Of a DNA stretch of 5,290 nucleotides, positions 5,200-5,290 are shown piece by piece. A program made the position numbers and the translations under genes. Below the pieces are notes generated by a model, which saw only the letters and a list, made by a program, of their open reading frames with translations, was not told the DNA's origin and did no database searches. Each line of letters begins with the position of its first letter. Position 1 is the stretch's first letter. Source of the stretch: Methanosarcinales archaeon (lineage in GTDB: Archaea > Halobacteriota > Syntropharchaeia > Alkanophagales > Methanospirareceae); assembly GCA_003661125.1 (NCBI GenBank), contig QMVO01000149.1, forward strand, positions 1 through 5,290. The letters are read 5' to 3'.

Positions 5200-5290
5200 A
5201 TGCACGGAAACTGCACCCGCTTTGTAAGGGAATTGAGATATGAAGAAGTTATTGAAATAGAACGTTTATGCCGTAGTCGTAACAGAGATA
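5200..5290 (+). CDS. 5' end of an unidentified gene, cut by the right edge
   Basis: An ATG at 5200-5202 opens a frame of 30 codons that continues past the window end. The translation begins MHGNCTRFVRELRYEEVIEI, a charged, helix-prone N-terminus that I do not recognise. The in-frame TAA just upstream (5197-5199) rules out an earlier start. Support comes from the well-placed TATA box (5159-5166) and a weak GGGGATGG ribosome-site-like stretch (5188-5195). No function is proposed. Confidence 0.5.
   Translation, partial: MHGNCTRFVRELRYEEVIEIERLCRSRNRD

Noticed and set aside
5049..5243. Plus-strand frame spanning the PHP start and the spacer
   Set aside because: It begins inside the PHP coding region and has no ribosome site; the ATG at 5200 in another frame has a far better promoter.

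Overview
The window looks like a chromosomal segment from an anaerobic euryarchaeon. A methanogen-related, Archaeoglobus-related or ANME-like lineage is my best guess from protein character, not from any search. Supporting signs are a NAPRTase of archaeal type, a HTH-ACT protein of the COG2061 family (typical of methanogens and relatives), an archaeal DUF4143-type AAA ATPase, TATA boxes with A-rich BRE-like sequence about 25 bases before several starts, and a mix of leaderless and Shine-Dalgarno (SD) starts. Base composition is moderate to AT-rich.

Layout, left to right. Positions 1-254 hold a doubtful, AT-rich small plus-strand ORF that runs 35 bases into the 3' end of the next gene. Positions 220-1521 (minus) encode an AAA ATPase with a vestigial nuclease-like C-terminus; its promoter appears leaderless and carries a 20-bp near-palindrome. 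Positions 1583-3638 (minus) are a compact three-gene operon. Its order of transcription is a small two-helix membrane/coiled-coil protein (3638-3321), a HTH-ACT regulator (3324-2749, GTGA overlap) and nicotinate phosphoribosyltransferase (2740-1583, 8-base gap). The divergent spacer 3639-3757 carries the operon promoter. Position 3758-4387 (plus) is a MobA-like molybdenum cofactor guanylyltransferase. It converges, with an 8-base gap, on a PHP-family metallo-phosphoesterase at 4396-5103 (minus). Positions 5104-5199 hold back-to-back promoters. From 5200 a plus-strand gene begins and runs off the right edge.

Functionally the window is mainly cofactor housekeeping. The NAPRTase salvages nicotinate into NAD, and MobA makes the guanine dinucleotide form of the Mo/W cofactor used by enzymes such as formylmethanofuran dehydrogenase. 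The regulator joined to the NAPRTase suggests that a small ligand, perhaps an amino acid, is sensed together with NAD salvage. The ATPase looks like a separate, lower-GC accessory gene.

I see no CRISPR array, rRNA, tRNA or insertion sequence, and no convincing defence system. The least expected structural signal is a 22-base sequence (20 matches) present near both ends of the window in opposite orientations. One copy coincides with the PHP gene promoter.
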